A stretch of DNA of 64,000 bases from Actinomucor elegans. Taxonomy: Eukaryota; Mucoromycota; Mucoromycetes; Mucorales; Mucoraceae. The stretch spans positions 124,001 to 188,000 of the forward strand of contig JAMSLZ010000019.1 of assembly GCA_026027325.1 (NCBI GenBank). The letters run 5' to 3'. Every line of letters starts with the position of its first letter. The first letter of the stretch is position 1. Of this stretch, positions 35,888 through 47,924 are shown one piece after another. Position numbers and translations under genes: made by a program. Under the pieces are notes generated by a model. It had not been told where the DNA came from, did not search any database, and worked only from the letters and a program-made list of their open reading frames with translations.

Positions 35888-38244
35888 ATCATCATAAAAT
35901 AAGTAGACCATACAAATAGTTACAAATAGTTGAAAGAAAGCTGGTATGAAGCTTGGAAGTCGCGAAAAAAAAATAAAAGAAAAGAGAAACCATTTGTTTA
36001 AAACTGAAACTTGTACCAATAGGCGAAATTCAAGGCTATTCTACTGGCGCTCAAGCATTAATAATGACAGCAACAGTGCGACTATGCTTCAATGGCTTAA
36101 ATTCAGATGCATAAAGCAGAGAGTTGTGAATACATACACTAGTCAACAAATATGGCATTTTGTCGAGATCCGTTGAAAGACCATCTATTGAGTATTAGAC
36201 CAAATACATTGTGGAATATATACTATTTGTAAATGGATCAATAAAGACTCTAATATGCCCATTGCGTTGCAGTTTCATGTTATTAAACTGCATTGAACAA
36301 CTCATAATGCTGCAGTTCATAGAGACTGATTGAGAGATCCAGTGATTATTATATCTAGCATGGATGAACTGTATGCCCATTACAGCCATTTATTAAAACA
36401 GTTTAGAGCCCTAGTATTTCAGTTAAAGAATGGCTCTAGTAAATGCATAAGCTCTCTTTAAACGTGCACACATATATCTACTGATCGAGTTTTAAACTTT
36501 GTTAGTCAGTCAAGAAATGTCCAGATGTTACATTTGTCTATATCTTTAGACCCATCACATTTTCAATATTACATTTAATTTGTGCAATATAAAGAACTAC
36601 GTGGACTAATATGCAAACATAGTGTTCTTCCTTGCTTAAACTGGGTAACTTGGGTTCTGCTTTCATTACTATGTTAGAGCGTGGTTTGGCTTCAGAGACT
36701 AAATAGTTTGTTCTGCTCAATTGATGAAAATTAATACCTTGTCTCTCAAGAGTCTACTGGTAAGAGCTATTCTTTTCTTAGGCTTTAGGCAGACTTGTGA
36801 AAATTTGAGTATCTTTAGAAAACTTGTTGGATTAAAATATTATACTTGGAAACATCTAGTGCCTGCCTATGTTGACTATATAGATATACACATTGATTTG
36901 TTAGAAAATAGACATCTTTTATTATATATTATAATGCTTAGATGTCGCTTTGATTGCCGCGGCTAGATAGTTCATTTCAAAACCCTCAACACTATGAGCT
37001 TCTAGCGTTTTCCAACATTAATGTAAGCTTAAACAACCATGATATGCAAAAAAAAAAAAAAAAAAAAAAAATTACAATTTACTCGGAAATCATTTGTAAA
37101 TTTCGGTCTGTTTATCGAGTTGGAAACGATTGTCAAGAGCATCATGGCTAATCTGACGATCAATGCAACGCTGTTTTCTTAACAAACAATGCACTTGCTA
37201 ATATATACCATCGTATTATTTGTATATGATAGTTTCGCCTCAGTTTGTGATAAACAGAATGGCCTGATGTTTCAGCTATGCTCATAAAAGAATGGATATA
37301 ACCGACTAACCTTGAACATACTTGACAATCCTATATAACCTTTATGGTGCCCAAGTAGCTGTCTTGAGAATATATTAAAAGGAACGGTTAAGCCCTGAAT
37401 CTTACTTGAACGATGTGTTACTGGGTTTTTTTAAAGACTTCAACATCTTCTAAACACGATTCAGGATTCAAGAACAAAACAAAATATGTGGGTTTACTGC
37501 GTCTATCACTAGTTACAACATGCTATATACAAGTGAAGTGGGTAATCTGATCACCTTTGCTTCCTGTATAAAAAAGAAAGCTTTTTGCTATAACATGCTA
37601 TTCTAGTTTCCAGATGCACTTGTATTCTGAATAATTACGCGTGGAATGATTTGATTAAGCCGACAAATCAGAAGGGTAATTAGCTATTCCTGTGTTTGCA
37701 TATAATACCATTTCCTCGAGCTTTAAATAGATTGTTTTTACGATTATAACCTATACATATAATTGATCGGGACAATTTTTTTCTTTGAACGTCTCAATGC
37801 TGCTATTACCAAATCTTGTTCTTTTATCTTGACTGCATTGACTGTTTTTAAGTATATATGCTGTTTAAAACTCGCTTATCAAGTATACTGGTTCCCTAGT
37901 GTTTCCAACCGCAATCAACATTGTGCCGAGAAGACCTTCCTGCTGGGATGTACATTACAGCCAATTAAAATCGTTATCGTGGTAGATTTTCTTTGTGCCT
38001 TTATGCTACAAGTTGCAATAAAAACTATATCAATGATAAACGTTTCTCAAATGTTTTCAGATTGAGTCAAGTACTACGTGGCAGTTTTGTTTAGACCACT
38101 CTTCGTGATGCTTTGGGTTCTATGGGTGGACAAGTCCCTAAATAAAATAAGAGGGTGGTGATTGAAATTGTTCCATTTCTTATAAGCTCAGTCTACATAA
38201 CATACCCCCTTTCTCTCTTTTTTTTTAACCAAAAAATACTAATT
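35888..38244. other. 2.4-kb intergenic region
   Basis: No gene is supported. A 100-codon cysteine-rich frame at 37763-38065 has no recognisable domain. An A-tract of about 23 bases lies at 37048-37070. The right end should contain the SEC11 promoter, with a T-run immediately before the ATG. Confidence 0.45.
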
Positions 38245-38996
38245 ATGTTTAGCGAATTACGTAGAATGAACGTGCGACAGGTAAAGTATATCTAATGCTT
38301 ACAACGCGAATTAACATGTAACACGTGTTCATAGGTCGCGTTGCAGTTCCTTAATATTTTAACAATTGCTGCATCTGCTTTGATGATTTGGAAAGGCATT
38401 GCTGTAGTTACAAATACAGAAAGTCCTATTGTTGTCGTGCTGAGGTACGAACTCTTTATATATATATATATACATGATAGAGTTGATTTTTAATACTGTT
38501 TACAGTGGTAGTATGAGACCTGCTTTCCATCGTGGCGATTTATTGTTTTTATCTCTGCCCAAGAACGATCCTGTGGCAGTCAATGATATCTGCGTATTTA
38601 AATTGCCCGAGAGACCTATACCTATTGTCCACAGAGTCATCAAGATTCATACAGAGTAAGTCAGTCTTGTCAATGCATTAAGTGTGTATATATATTAAAT
38701 TATTTGTAGTGCTATCACAAAGAAGGAATTTATTTTGACAAAAGGTGACAACAACACACAAGATGATCGCGTATTATACAATAGAGGACAGATGTGGATT
38801 CATAAGGAACATATTGTCGGCAAAGTTAAAGGGTAATGTATAGATTGATATGGGTAGATACGTCTTTTTTTTAACATCGTGCTATAGATTTATGCCTTAT
38901 GTTGGCATGGTTACCATTATCATGAATGATTACCCTTGGGCAAAGTTTGCATTACTAGGTGTTTTGGGTTTATTTGTACTTATTCATAGGGAATAG
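38245..38996 (+). CDS. SEC11: Signal peptidase complex catalytic subunit Sec11
   Basis: Five exons: 38245-38280, 38335-38444, 38506-38655, 38710-38832, 38888-38996. They give 175 residues, the normal Sec11 length. An N-terminal membrane helix ([17 protein letters not shown]) is followed by the nucleophile motif [12 protein letters not shown] (Ser about residue 50), the catalytic His in [10 protein letters not shown] (about 90) and the acidic KGDNNTQDD box. A C-terminal hydrophobic segment ends in HRE. It cleaves signal peptides at the ER membrane. Its stop codon is 15 bases from the stop codon of the convergent PH-domain gene, so the two transcripts must overlap. Confidence 0.95.
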
Positions 38997-39011
38997 TTAT
39001 TAAACATCTTA

Positions 39012-40244
39012 TTAAGAGGAAGACATGAGGACGTAGTTTGACTCTTTGTTACTGATAGTCATATTCTGTAGTGATTTTCGAACATCTGCAAGACAGATAT
39101 TCTCGTCATTCTGCACTTTAAAAGGTTGCTGTAGTAGTAGACTACCGTTGTATATATTATTTTTAAGATTTTCTAGAGGGGAATGGTCGTCTTTGAACGA
39201 TAAAGCAATGGGCGGAGCCACTTTGATAGTTTCTTCTAATTCATTCTGAACGACTTTGACACGTTGTTCTCGTACCAAATCGTGATACGTAAGCGACTGA
39301 TGATTGTACTCTTTGTTTAGACAGTCATTATCTGTATAGATTGTTTGTGTGTCTTGGAAAAAGTGTAAACCATCCAGCACTGGTTGGTGAGGTTGAATGC
39401 TGGATGCTGTGAATGATTTGCGTTTCCTATGTCGAATTGAGTTTTTCCTCTTTAATTCTGGTTTATTCGTTGATAATGAAACAGAGGGAATAGGCTTGAT
39501 ATCCGGTATCGATGCATTATCCATGAAATTAAGTTCTTCTAAAGATTTGATCCATTCCTCAATCCACATTACTTTCTCGTTTGACAGACAAACATTGGTT
39601 TGTGGCTGCTCAACTTCTCTCTCTGCAGAAATCATCTGACCCGAATTACTTTTAGTAATGTCTACTGGAGTCACTAGATACGGATTGGACTGAGCGCCAA
39701 GGGGTGAATGATATAGATTGCGCGCAGCTTGAGAAATCTTCCACATCTTGGAAAGTACGAATATCCATCGTTCCAAATCATCTTGTGTATGTGCTTTCAT
39801 CACGTAACAGCCTCCATTATAAGTTCTAATGCAAAAGCGCTTGGTTGAATTGGTTGAAAACGGATACTTGAAAGGTTTGTTGGGCTTTAATATTGAAATA
39901 GATGAAATATCAATGATATTAATTGTCCACTTGGGTAGTTGGTAGTAGCTTGCAATTGCAGTAATACTTTCTGAACTCTCTATGGTAAGCCTTGCTGACT
40001 TATCTTTTGGAGTAGCCAGCAGAGGAGACGTATGTGATGATATGGTTGCAATATTGAGGTGTCGATTGTCAACTGTCTCAAGTAATGTGTGTGGTGGTAG
40101 TTTTATCTTTTTCGAGGATAAGCAGGCTAATGAAGTGCCATCAAATCGAAAGAGACGCCATAACCATTTATTGTTTTGATCTTTTATGTACAAATGGCCT
40201 TCAAATATATGTGCAGAAATAGGTATTTCTTGAATGTTGTTCAT
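39012..40244 (-). CDS. PH-domain protein
   Basis: Single exon of 410 residues from the ATG at 40244. The frame is open a little further upstream but without ATG. A pleckstrin-homology fold is split by an insertion: strands FEGHLYIKDQNNKWLWRLF and TSLACLSSKK at residues about 14-50, and the second half TINIIDISSISILK, RFCIRTYNGGCYVMKAHTQD and the terminal helix DDLERWIFVLSKMW up to about residue 175. The rest is low-complexity with a basic RHRKRKSF patch. PH domains of this type bind phosphoinositides or act in small-GTPase signalling; no partner domain is present. Confidence 0.75.
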   Translation of the reverse strand: MNNIQEIPISAHIFEGHLYIKDQNNKWLWRLFRFDGTSLACLSSKKIKLPPHTLLETVDNRHLNIATISSHTSPLLATPKDKSARLTIESSESITAIASYYQLPKWTINIIDISSISILKPNKPFKYPFSTNSTKRFCIRTYNGGCYVMKAHTQDDLERWIFVLSKMWKISQAARNLYHSPLGAQSNPYLVTPVDITKSNSGQMISAEREVEQPQTNVCLSNEKVMWIEEWIKSLEELNFMDNASIPDIKPIPSVSLSTNKPELKRKNSIRHRKRKSFTASSIQPHQPVLDGLHFFQDTQTIYTDNDCLNKEYNHQSLTYHDLVREQRVKVVQNELEETIKVAPPIALSFKDDHSPLENLKNNIYNGSLLLQQPFKVQNDENICLADVRKSLQNMTISNKESNYVLMSSS

Positions 40245-40875
40245 AAGAGAAGAAGAAGAAGTAAGAAACACTCTGTAAATGAAGCACAAATGCTTCTGCT
40301 TGATATAAATAGTCCACTAAGCCTCATAACGTTAACATTGAAGCAATAGCCTCACGTGTAGTAACTGCGTGATGTCTACTAATAGCGAATAGCGTGATAT
40401 ATTATTCAGTTTCCATTGGGTCTACACCCCGTTTCGAAATGTATTTTCGGCTTTATTTGTTATCTGTGAATTCTTATCAAGTTGAATACACGTCCCTTTC
40501 TTTAATCTGAATCAAGTGATTTTAAACCCTACTGCGCTCTATTCATATCTGGAGAAAACTATCTATTTTTGAACAGCTATCTTTAACCTGGCCTGAGCAA
40601 TGGCTGTATTCTTTGCCTACAAGATTAGAGGGCCCTTGACCTGCTTAGTCAACAAGAGGCTTTGTTTAAGGGGAACCTGTTAGCAAATATGTATTATATC
40701 AGAACGGAACACTCCAGTAAAGAACCCAGGAAATCATCCGAGAACTAGTGCCGGGATGCTGTATTTAACAAGAACAGTACAGTTTCAAGAAGAGCTTGTA
40801 CCACATGAAAGGGTAACAAACACTTTTGAGAAGTCCTTAGCTTTCTTTAGTTGAACCAAATACTTTTTCATAAAA
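40245..40875. other. Divergent upstream region of the PH-domain and AIG1 genes
   Basis: About 630 bases, with promoters expected on both sides. No gene or repeat is seen. Confidence 0.5.
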
Positions 40876-41804
40876 ATGCTTGAAGGTGGTGAAGAAAGAA
40901 ATACCTACGTTGTATCTGCACTGGGCGCTGTGGGAACTGGTAAATCCAGTCTGTTGAATGCTATTACTGGTGATTATACATTTGAAACTGGAAATGGCAC
41001 TGATGTAAACTCGAAAAAAAGAGCGCATTCAACAAGTAATTAACCCGTATATACTAGGCCAAGACAGTAGCAGTAGAAGGAAAGATAAAAGAGTGGAAAT
41101 ACGCGCCCTCGCTTAAGTACTGCCACTTGATTGATACGCCAGGATTGATCGACTCGAATATTCAAGACCGCCAAAGTATTCAAGAGATGACTAGATACTT
41201 CAAGTCACTAGAGAATGGTGTAAGCGCTTTCTTTTTGGTTTTTAATATCAATGATATCAGGTAAAGTGATAATTGATATATTAATAATGGTTCTAATGTC
41301 TCTGAAAGATTGGATGCCTATACTCAAAACATGCTCATTTTGTTTCATCAATTGCTCGGCAAGGACTTTTGGAACTTTGTAGTCATTGTATTCACTCACG
41401 TCGATGAAGAATTTAGAGACGATCTCGAGGATAACATTGACGCAGTAACAGAGAGCAATGGTAATATGAAAATAATGATACACAAAGCCGATGAGACTAA
41501 CTAGTTATTAGATGGCTTCGTTGCTGAGATAAGAAGAATCTATAAACTCCCAAGAACTTTCCAGCCCTCTGTTATCTTCACGTCAACGCAAAACGTTAGA
41601 TCCAGCAGCTATACTCAAAGACACATTAGAGAGTTGTATAGTGCTGTTGGAATGTGTGAGAGTCGTAACAATGGCAAGCGCTTTACGTGTAATTGGTTGA
41701 GACAGATCTTGGTGATCCCCAACGAGGAGCAAAAGTCAAACTTTATCAAAGAAAGTATTAAAGATGCCTGGTCCTCAGTGTCCAACGTCTGCCAAATACA
41801 ATAA
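40876..41804 (+). CDS. AIG1/GIMAP-type GTPase
   Basis: Four exons: 40876-41004, 41058-41260, 41309-41460, 41512-41804. They give 258 residues. G1 is ALGAVGTGKSSLLNAITG (residues about 15-32), G3 is HLIDTPGLIDS (about 75), then FFLVFNINDIRLDAYTQNM, and G4 is VIVFTHVDEEFRDDLEDN. The AIG1 domain of plant and vertebrate immune-associated nucleotide-binding proteins has this layout. The C-terminal part is basic and ends without a clear membrane anchor, unlike many GIMAPs. The coding frame is intact across all introns, whereas the DNA immediately downstream is decayed. Substrate and role in fungi are unknown to me. Confidence 0.78.
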
Positions 41805-41989
41805 TTGGAAAATAAAAGAATCCTGCTCTTAAACTTATCTTTTATTATCTAGTTAAGTTGATATATAACCATCAAAGTTGATTCATTAAAAAGAGCGCGG
41901 TTTGGACTATCATACTTCTGAATTTCAAAGCTGTAGCTATGTTCTCTACTAACATAGCTTCTTCGATCTTGTCTAGGAGAATAAGCAGT

Positions 41990-44036
41990 GCTAAATTCAA
42001 ATTTCTGTTACTTTCATCCGATACTTGAATGATTCAAATGTGTTAAAATGCAACTAGTTCTTTGACATTTATAAAGAATCCCCGTGTGTATCGAATGATG
42101 ATATTAAGACCTGTACCTATAAAATCATTGGTATGATCTGATTTATATAAATTGATCAAGTTTATATATTATATATATAAACGTATAGATGCATATTTTG
42201 AATTGTATACAATAAAGCTTTATTATAGACTATGCCTTCAGTACCGTCAAAAATGGCAAAAGGCATCCCACTATTATTATTTTATTTTTCTTTTGGCTGT
42301 TGGGGGTTCTAGGAATTAAATATGAACCTCCCATTAAAAATGACAAGGATTTTGATCAAGTCAAAATAATTGTTAATACAGAATAAAGCTTTAACAAAGT
42401 TTATGAAAGATTGAGGAGTACATTTAATGGTGTAATCACATTTGATAACTCGTTCAATTTATTGAGTCATTTTTGGAAAAAGATAGTTTTTTGGATTCTC
42501 TCTCAATCCAGTTATAACTCGAGTATTTTACATGCAACAAAATCTAACGAAGATGCGTTTGGATACTTCCAGTTTTCTAAACTTGTACAAAAGTTATGTC
42601 TCAAAACTACTATCTGCAGGTCCCACAAAAGCAAATTACTGTTCAATTTTTGGGATTAAGGGCTCTACGCACACACTTTGATCGAGATCATTCAAAATAT
42701 TAATTATAAAAATGCCAGTCATGAATAATCTTGATCCCAACATTTGTATTTCTGTTTCCTCACACTATCTGAAAGGTACAAATGTCCGAGGACTATTAAA
42801 AGAAAGACTTGGCTTTAGTAGTAATCCTTAAATCTGGTCCACGAAAAGATTATTGAACGTAAAGCAAGTGTTGATAGGAAAATCGCTCTCAACATTATGT
42901 TTGATGAACTTCCCGTCCACTCGTATACTTTATTAGGTATTTTTTTTGAGGATATTACTACAAAACCACCCACCACTTCCATCAATATAACCAAAAATGA
43001 GGATTTTCTCGATGGTGCCGCAGAAGAAGAGAAACATGATTTAACTTTTAGCAACTAGGACGAATAGAGAATTGATGAGGTGGTAAATGGCCATAGGTCA
43101 CTTTTAGAAACTGCTACTCCAGCGGAAAAACTGAAATTAACTTCCTTAGCAAGCTCACAGGTACTCCAGCGAATTATTCCTTTATTTCTTGCCCCTCTCC
43201 GAGTATATTGAGAGTATGATGATCCTGAATATCGACAACAATGCTCAAAATATTATTATTAATTGACAGAGGGCATTCTTCGAATATATGACTTTACTAT
43301 TGGCCATGATTGTTTGCTAAACACATATTTGGGAACTAGTGAGTCCTAGTTAATCATCAACTGCAACGAACATGTGTTATGTGATACATTTCTAGATGAT
43401 GTACATACTTTTAGCTATAAGCACAACAATATATCCAACTTTTATAGTATCATGAAGACAAGCAGATAATTCGCTTTTGGCATTGCAAGGACTAATTCTT
43501 TTAACTGTTATAATATCTGGATAACATTATCCAAGACCAGATCTCTTGTACTGATTAAGGGGTTTAATAGCCAGCTCTCTTCTTAAAAGATCAAGGATAT
43601 ACATGAAGTTGCCAAAAACACTTTTACAAGATGTATGAATTTGAGAAATCATAATGTGATGCTCATGCACAAGTTTTGTTCTTGTATGATGGTAAATGCA
43701 TTGGCACCTGCTGATTTGGTAACACACAAAGGAAAAAAATGAACTCTCTTGTGATATGAACTTCATATGCTTGGATTGCTATAAATCCCATTTAAGAACA
43801 AAATTGAAGAAGAAAATATGTAACAGAATAATTATCAAGACCTTTGCTATTCAAATATGGAGATTTCTCTTTTTCAAATACCTTTATTATCGAACCAAAT
43901 GATTTGTTTTTGGAAAATAGTACTTGCAGACAAAAGAACCCTTTTCATATTAAAATATATTCGATGCTTTAATAGATCGTTTCGAAAGAGATACTGGATA
44001 AATTACACATACTTGGGTAAGCTTACCAAATGGTAA
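41990..44036 (+). pseudogene. Long decayed gene, frame kept but many stops, family unknown
   Basis: One reading frame (frame of 42231) stays coding-like from 42229 to a terminal TAA at 44034-44036. It is interrupted by 18 stop codons: 42384, 42657, 42726, 42732, 42816, 42819, 42822, 43056, 43065, 43209, 43260, 43347, 43467, 43584, 43740, 43752, 43782 and 43821. Random DNA this AT-rich should give about 40. No frameshift is needed over 1.8 kb. A GT-AG intron (42131-42228) joins this frame to an upstream exon at about 41990-42130. Typical pieces are EYDDPEYRQQCSKYYY, LTEGILRIYDFTIGHDC and DKRTLFILKYIRCFNRSF. I do not recognise the family; a host gene or a transposon protein are both possible. 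Confidence 0.55.
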
Positions 44037-44670
44037 GTATAATATCCTATGCAATACCTTAACTAGAATAGAAGCACTAATATGATGTGGCACTGCATCG
44101 AGAGATCTATTGAACATCAACTTGATTTACTAACTGATAAGAAATATGTGTGATTCATTATTAGCTATAAATGGCCAGTATACTTTATTGTACTTACACA
44201 ATTACATTTTCGACAGATATATTAGCCAATTATAAACAAATACTAGTCATTAGATGCGACATTGGGTCAAGGTTGGGTAAAAAACCTTGAGATGATGAAA
44301 TGAGCCACTTAGAAGTTGCAAAGAGATACAGAAAACGCTCAGCAACAGAATTAATTTGCTTCCTTTTCAATTCTATGATATTCATTTCCGTTTATAACGG
44401 CCTGCTTTTTTTTTTAAAAAAATTGTATATTAGCACTTATGAAACAAAGAATAACGTGAATGCACATTTGATGTGATGAATATACATAACAAATATAGTC
44501 GAAAAAAAAGCGAAGAACTACCAAACATCATTCTCAGTAAGGTAAAAATAGTAACCATATAGTTAGTAGATCGTAGATGTAAATTCAATTGTGGAGAAAT
44601 TCACAAGCCAAAAAAAAAAAAAAAAAAAATCATACTGACTTTTGTAGGAAACTTTAAAAATACTAAAAAT
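44037..44670. other. Intergenic between the decayed gene and tRNA-Ala
   Basis: No gene is seen. A dispersed-repeat member lies at 44244-44270 (minus orientation). An A-tract of about 19 bases lies at 44610-44629. Confidence 0.45.
44244..44270 (-). repeat. Dispersed short repeat, member 5
   Basis: Reverse complement contains CCCAATGTCGCATCTAATGA; lies about 200 bp beyond the end of the decayed gene. Confidence 0.4.
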
Positions 44671-44742
44671 GGAGACGCCGGGGATTGAACCCGGGGCCTT
44701 TCGCATGCAAAGCGAATGTGATAGCCACTACACTACATCCCC
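44671..44742 (-). tRNA. tRNA-Ala (anticodon TGC)
   Basis: On the minus strand the sequence starts GGGGATGTAGTGTAGTGG and ends GGCGTCTCC. The acceptor stem pairs GGGGATG with CGTCTCC (two wobble pairs). The anticodon stem TTCGC/GCGAA encloses the loop TTTGCAT, giving anticodon TGC. The T arm is CCGGG TTCAATC CCCGG. The 72-base length without an intron is normal. CCA is not encoded apart from the following A. Confidence 0.95.
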
Positions 44743-46568
44743 ATTGGATAGCAACTAAATCTTTCAAGTTTACTTCATCTATAATATAATATTACGTAAT
44801 AATAATACAAATAATATTGGTCATTATGCCGCACCGTCACGTGAGCCTTCGAACCAGTCCGGTCATTTTGTCGGAATGTGATTATATGAAATGTTTATAT
44901 GCATTGTATTTCTTCTCTGTTTTTCTTGTTTTCTAAATTTTGAAAACAAAATTAGACCATTTCATTATACATGAAATTTATTAAAGTTGTGATAAAATCC
45001 ACCTATAGCACTCTGTATATATATTAAAAAGATGGAAATAATTTAACTATCTATCAAAAGAGGGAGTTTTGGATTACTGCTGAAAAGATAATTAATGTAG
45101 AGCGTTTGAGCATATATATATATATTAAAAAGACCTTTGATTGTTACTAAGAGACCATTTCTTGAAGTATAAATACAAGAGATACATAAGCTAGATAGAA
45201 TAATCATACTCCTTTCATCTCAATATAGTCAGTATATTACCTGGATTACTACTCAGGTTTTCGATATACTGAATAAAAAAATCTCATATTTATCCTAGTA
45301 ATAGAGCCATAAATGATAATAGGCCAATTTTATGTATAGAACTAGAAGAATCACAAAATAATATACAAAAATACAAGAGAATATATTCATTTCAAAGGAA
45401 ACCTCTCTAAAATATTTTTACGTGATCAAAGAAACGATTCGAAGACAATACCCCTTCATTTCTTTAAGATCTCTCGGTCAATCTCATTCAATTATTACCT
45501 GTAATTAATAAGTACATGTTCAAAATGAGTAGATTAATGAATTAGAATATTTCTTCGAATCCTTGATTCCATGTATGCAGCTTGTGTCGGTTTTGCGAGA
45601 CAACTAACATACAATTTTTAAAGCGAGCGTGTATCTAGACGATACTATGCGATATCAGGATACAAGCATTACACATTATTCAAGATCTCAGCTCATCTAA
45701 TCTGGTATTCAATAATAATAATACAATATTTAATGCATTTCGAGCAGTGCGCAATGTAGAGATCTAAGGTCTTTTCTTTTACATTAATAAACAAACCGCA
45801 CGTTCAGCGTGATCGAATTGTTATAGTCCCTTTTGTAGTAGAAATTGTTTTATATTCCATATAACTCTCAGCCAAGTGTCGCATCTGATAATACATAATG
45901 AATTACTACATCTATGAAAACGTTTTTTAGCCCCAGTCAATGGAGTACACGTATTGTCAATGATCAACAATAGAGTATATATATTCTAAGCTGTAATAAT
46001 ACTTTTTTTTTTTTATCTTTAGACTTCTCTACCAATCTTGACCTATCGTCACGTTTGATTAATCACCCATGCTCAAAACAAACTAATATATCGGACAAGA
46101 TCTAATTTATACCCATTTATTTTTGTTTCATTTGGTGTCTTGCACATGTTTGTTAATTAGCTTCAGCATTAACCAAATGGCTATTTATTCGTTCCTCCTA
46201 ATAATTTTTTTTTACAGTTTATGAAAGTAGTGATGGCATGAAAGAAATATGTTTTGAACAATATCATCCAGCCATGTGTGGTGATATGATTGAGAATAGT
46301 GAATATGTTTTATATTGATCTTAACCTAAGTTCTCCTTTTGACAGTTACATATTTTTATGTTTCATGGTTTTGGCAACTGCCCGTCATTGTGTTTCCTAA
46401 ATTTGATAGCTATATGCTGCTATAGGCTATGTTTTTTTAAAAAAACCTGTTGGCTTTTATTAGATTAATAACAGCTTGCTTGATGTCGTAGCGGGAATCT
46501 AAAAAAAAATCGTACAAAGGACATTCTCCACCCTGGGGGGCAAGTAATATATTTCTCTCGCTTTTTTC
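44743..46568. other. 1.8-kb intergenic region
   Basis: Strongly AT-rich. A dispersed-repeat member lies at 45870-45905. Several (TA)n runs occur (near 45110, 45975). No gene is seen; the right end is the promoter of the PPR-like gene. Confidence 0.5.
45870..45905 (+). repeat. Dispersed short repeat, member 6
   Basis: Contains GCCAAGTGTCGCATCTGATA followed by ATACATAATGAAT. Confidence 0.4.
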
Positions 46569-47684
46569 ATGTTTTTACAAAAAGCACCTAGATTAGCAGC
46601 CATCGTACGCGCTTCCAGTGTATCAAGACAAACACTCCTAAAACGCCCATTTCTAGCCACGACACGACACTTTCATGCGTCATTTTATAATGCCAACACA
46701 TCCATTCCTACTACGAAAGATGCCGATGCTATAATACCAGTCTTGGACACATTACCAACCAAAACCACAGCAAACTATAATCAGCTTCTTGCTCAATTAG
46801 CCTCAGAAGGACGATCTGTTCAAGCCCAAAAGCTATACGACGCTATTTTTCGAGATCACACCTTGATTGCTGATTTAGAAACATACAGTCAACTCATGTT
46901 GGCCTATATCAACGACGGTCAGTTTGAAGACGCCATGGAGATTTACTACGAAGTACGCGATCATGAAAGCGCTTCTAATAAATTAAGATTGAATGCCGAG
47001 ACCTACGCAGCCATGATATCGTCCTTGACCGATACCAAAAACGTGGATTTATCCAATAAACGTGTCTTTGATACAACTGCAGAACCCATGTACGAATACT
47101 CAGTCCAGGACGGCGATACAGCCATACTTCATAACATAGACGGTGATTCACAGCCTTCTTTACTCACAGCATTAACATTATTTAACGATATGCGTCATTT
47201 GGAGATACGTCCTACACCTAGCATGTATATTGATATGCTGAAAGCTTGCGCAGAGCAACAAGATGACTTTGTGCTAGACAAACTACACAAACTAATTCGC
47301 ATGGATTTGTATTTCGATCCTGATATTCAGGTCTATAATGGATTGATGAAGGCCTACCAGGCAGTGGGAGACGGTGCTGCTGTCTTGGAGATTTGGGATA
47401 TAGCTGAATCGTCACATGCCTATGATGATACAAGTGTGTCTATTGTGCTAAAGACTTGTTTGGATCATGGATATTATACCAGAGCCAATGCTATTAGGAG
47501 CATCCTTCAGTCACAAATCAAATTATCAGTGCAGGATTTTAACAGCTATCTCCAAGGTGTTTTGGTCAATGGAAATGATATCGATAGAGCGCAAGAGGTA
47601 TTGAAGGAAGGATTATCGCGTGGAGAGGCTGATGAAACCAGTGTAAATATTTTAGAAGCATATCAAAATAATAAACAGTTATAG
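46569..47684 (+). CDS. Mitochondrial PPR-like helical-repeat protein
   Basis: Single exon of 371 residues. The N-terminus is rich in Arg, Ser and Ala without acids (MFLQKAPRLAAIVRASSVSR), a good mitochondrial presequence. The body consists of helix-turn-helix repeats in the pentatricopeptide style: NYNQLLAQLASEGRSVQAQK, TYSQLMLAYINDGQFEDAME, TYAAMISSLTD, MYIDMLKACAEQQDD and VYNGLMKAYQAVGDGAAVLE. Such proteins bind organellar RNA or assist mitochondrial translation; the particular target cannot be told. No introns interrupt it, unlike most neighbours. Confidence 0.8.
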   Translation: MFLQKAPRLAAIVRASSVSRQTLLKRPFLATTRHFHASFYNANTSIPTTKDADAIIPVLDTLPTKTTANYNQLLAQLASEGRSVQAQKLYDAIFRDHTLIADLETYSQLMLAYINDGQFEDAMEIYYEVRDHESASNKLRLNAETYAAMISSLTDTKNVDLSNKRVFDTTAEPMYEYSVQDGDTAILHNIDGDSQPSLLTALTLFNDMRHLEIRPTPSMYIDMLKACAEQQDDFVLDKLHKLIRMDLYFDPDIQVYNGLMKAYQAVGDGAAVLEIWDIAESSHAYDDTSVSIVLKTCLDHGYYTRANAIRSILQSQIKLSVQDFNSYLQGVLVNGNDIDRAQEVLKEGLSRGEADETSVNILEAYQNNKQL

Positions 47685-47924
47685 TGCCATTTTTTGTATT
47701 ACTATACCAAGAATCCCAAGAATGCTTGACGTGTTGACGCGTTAAAAGAGAGAGATGTATAACGGAGCTGCTGCTAAGTCCCTTAGTTCTTTGTTGTTGT
47801 TGTTGTTTTCCCCGTGTTTTGTCTCCTATTTTCTAAGTAGGTTCTTGTTTAAGCTGTTTCCTCGTTCTTTATACTTCTTTCTTTCTCTTTTAAAAATTAC
47901 TATCACCTCATATAATATAATATC

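Noticed and set aside
37763..38065. 100-codon cysteine-rich plus-strand frame
   Set aside because: No recognisable domain, no supporting exon partners, and composition looks like translated AT-rich DNA.
42226..44036. Stop-codon reassignment as an explanation for the long interrupted frame
   Set aside because: TAA, TAG and TGA all occur in it, while neighbouring intact genes end at TAA and TAG in the expected places.
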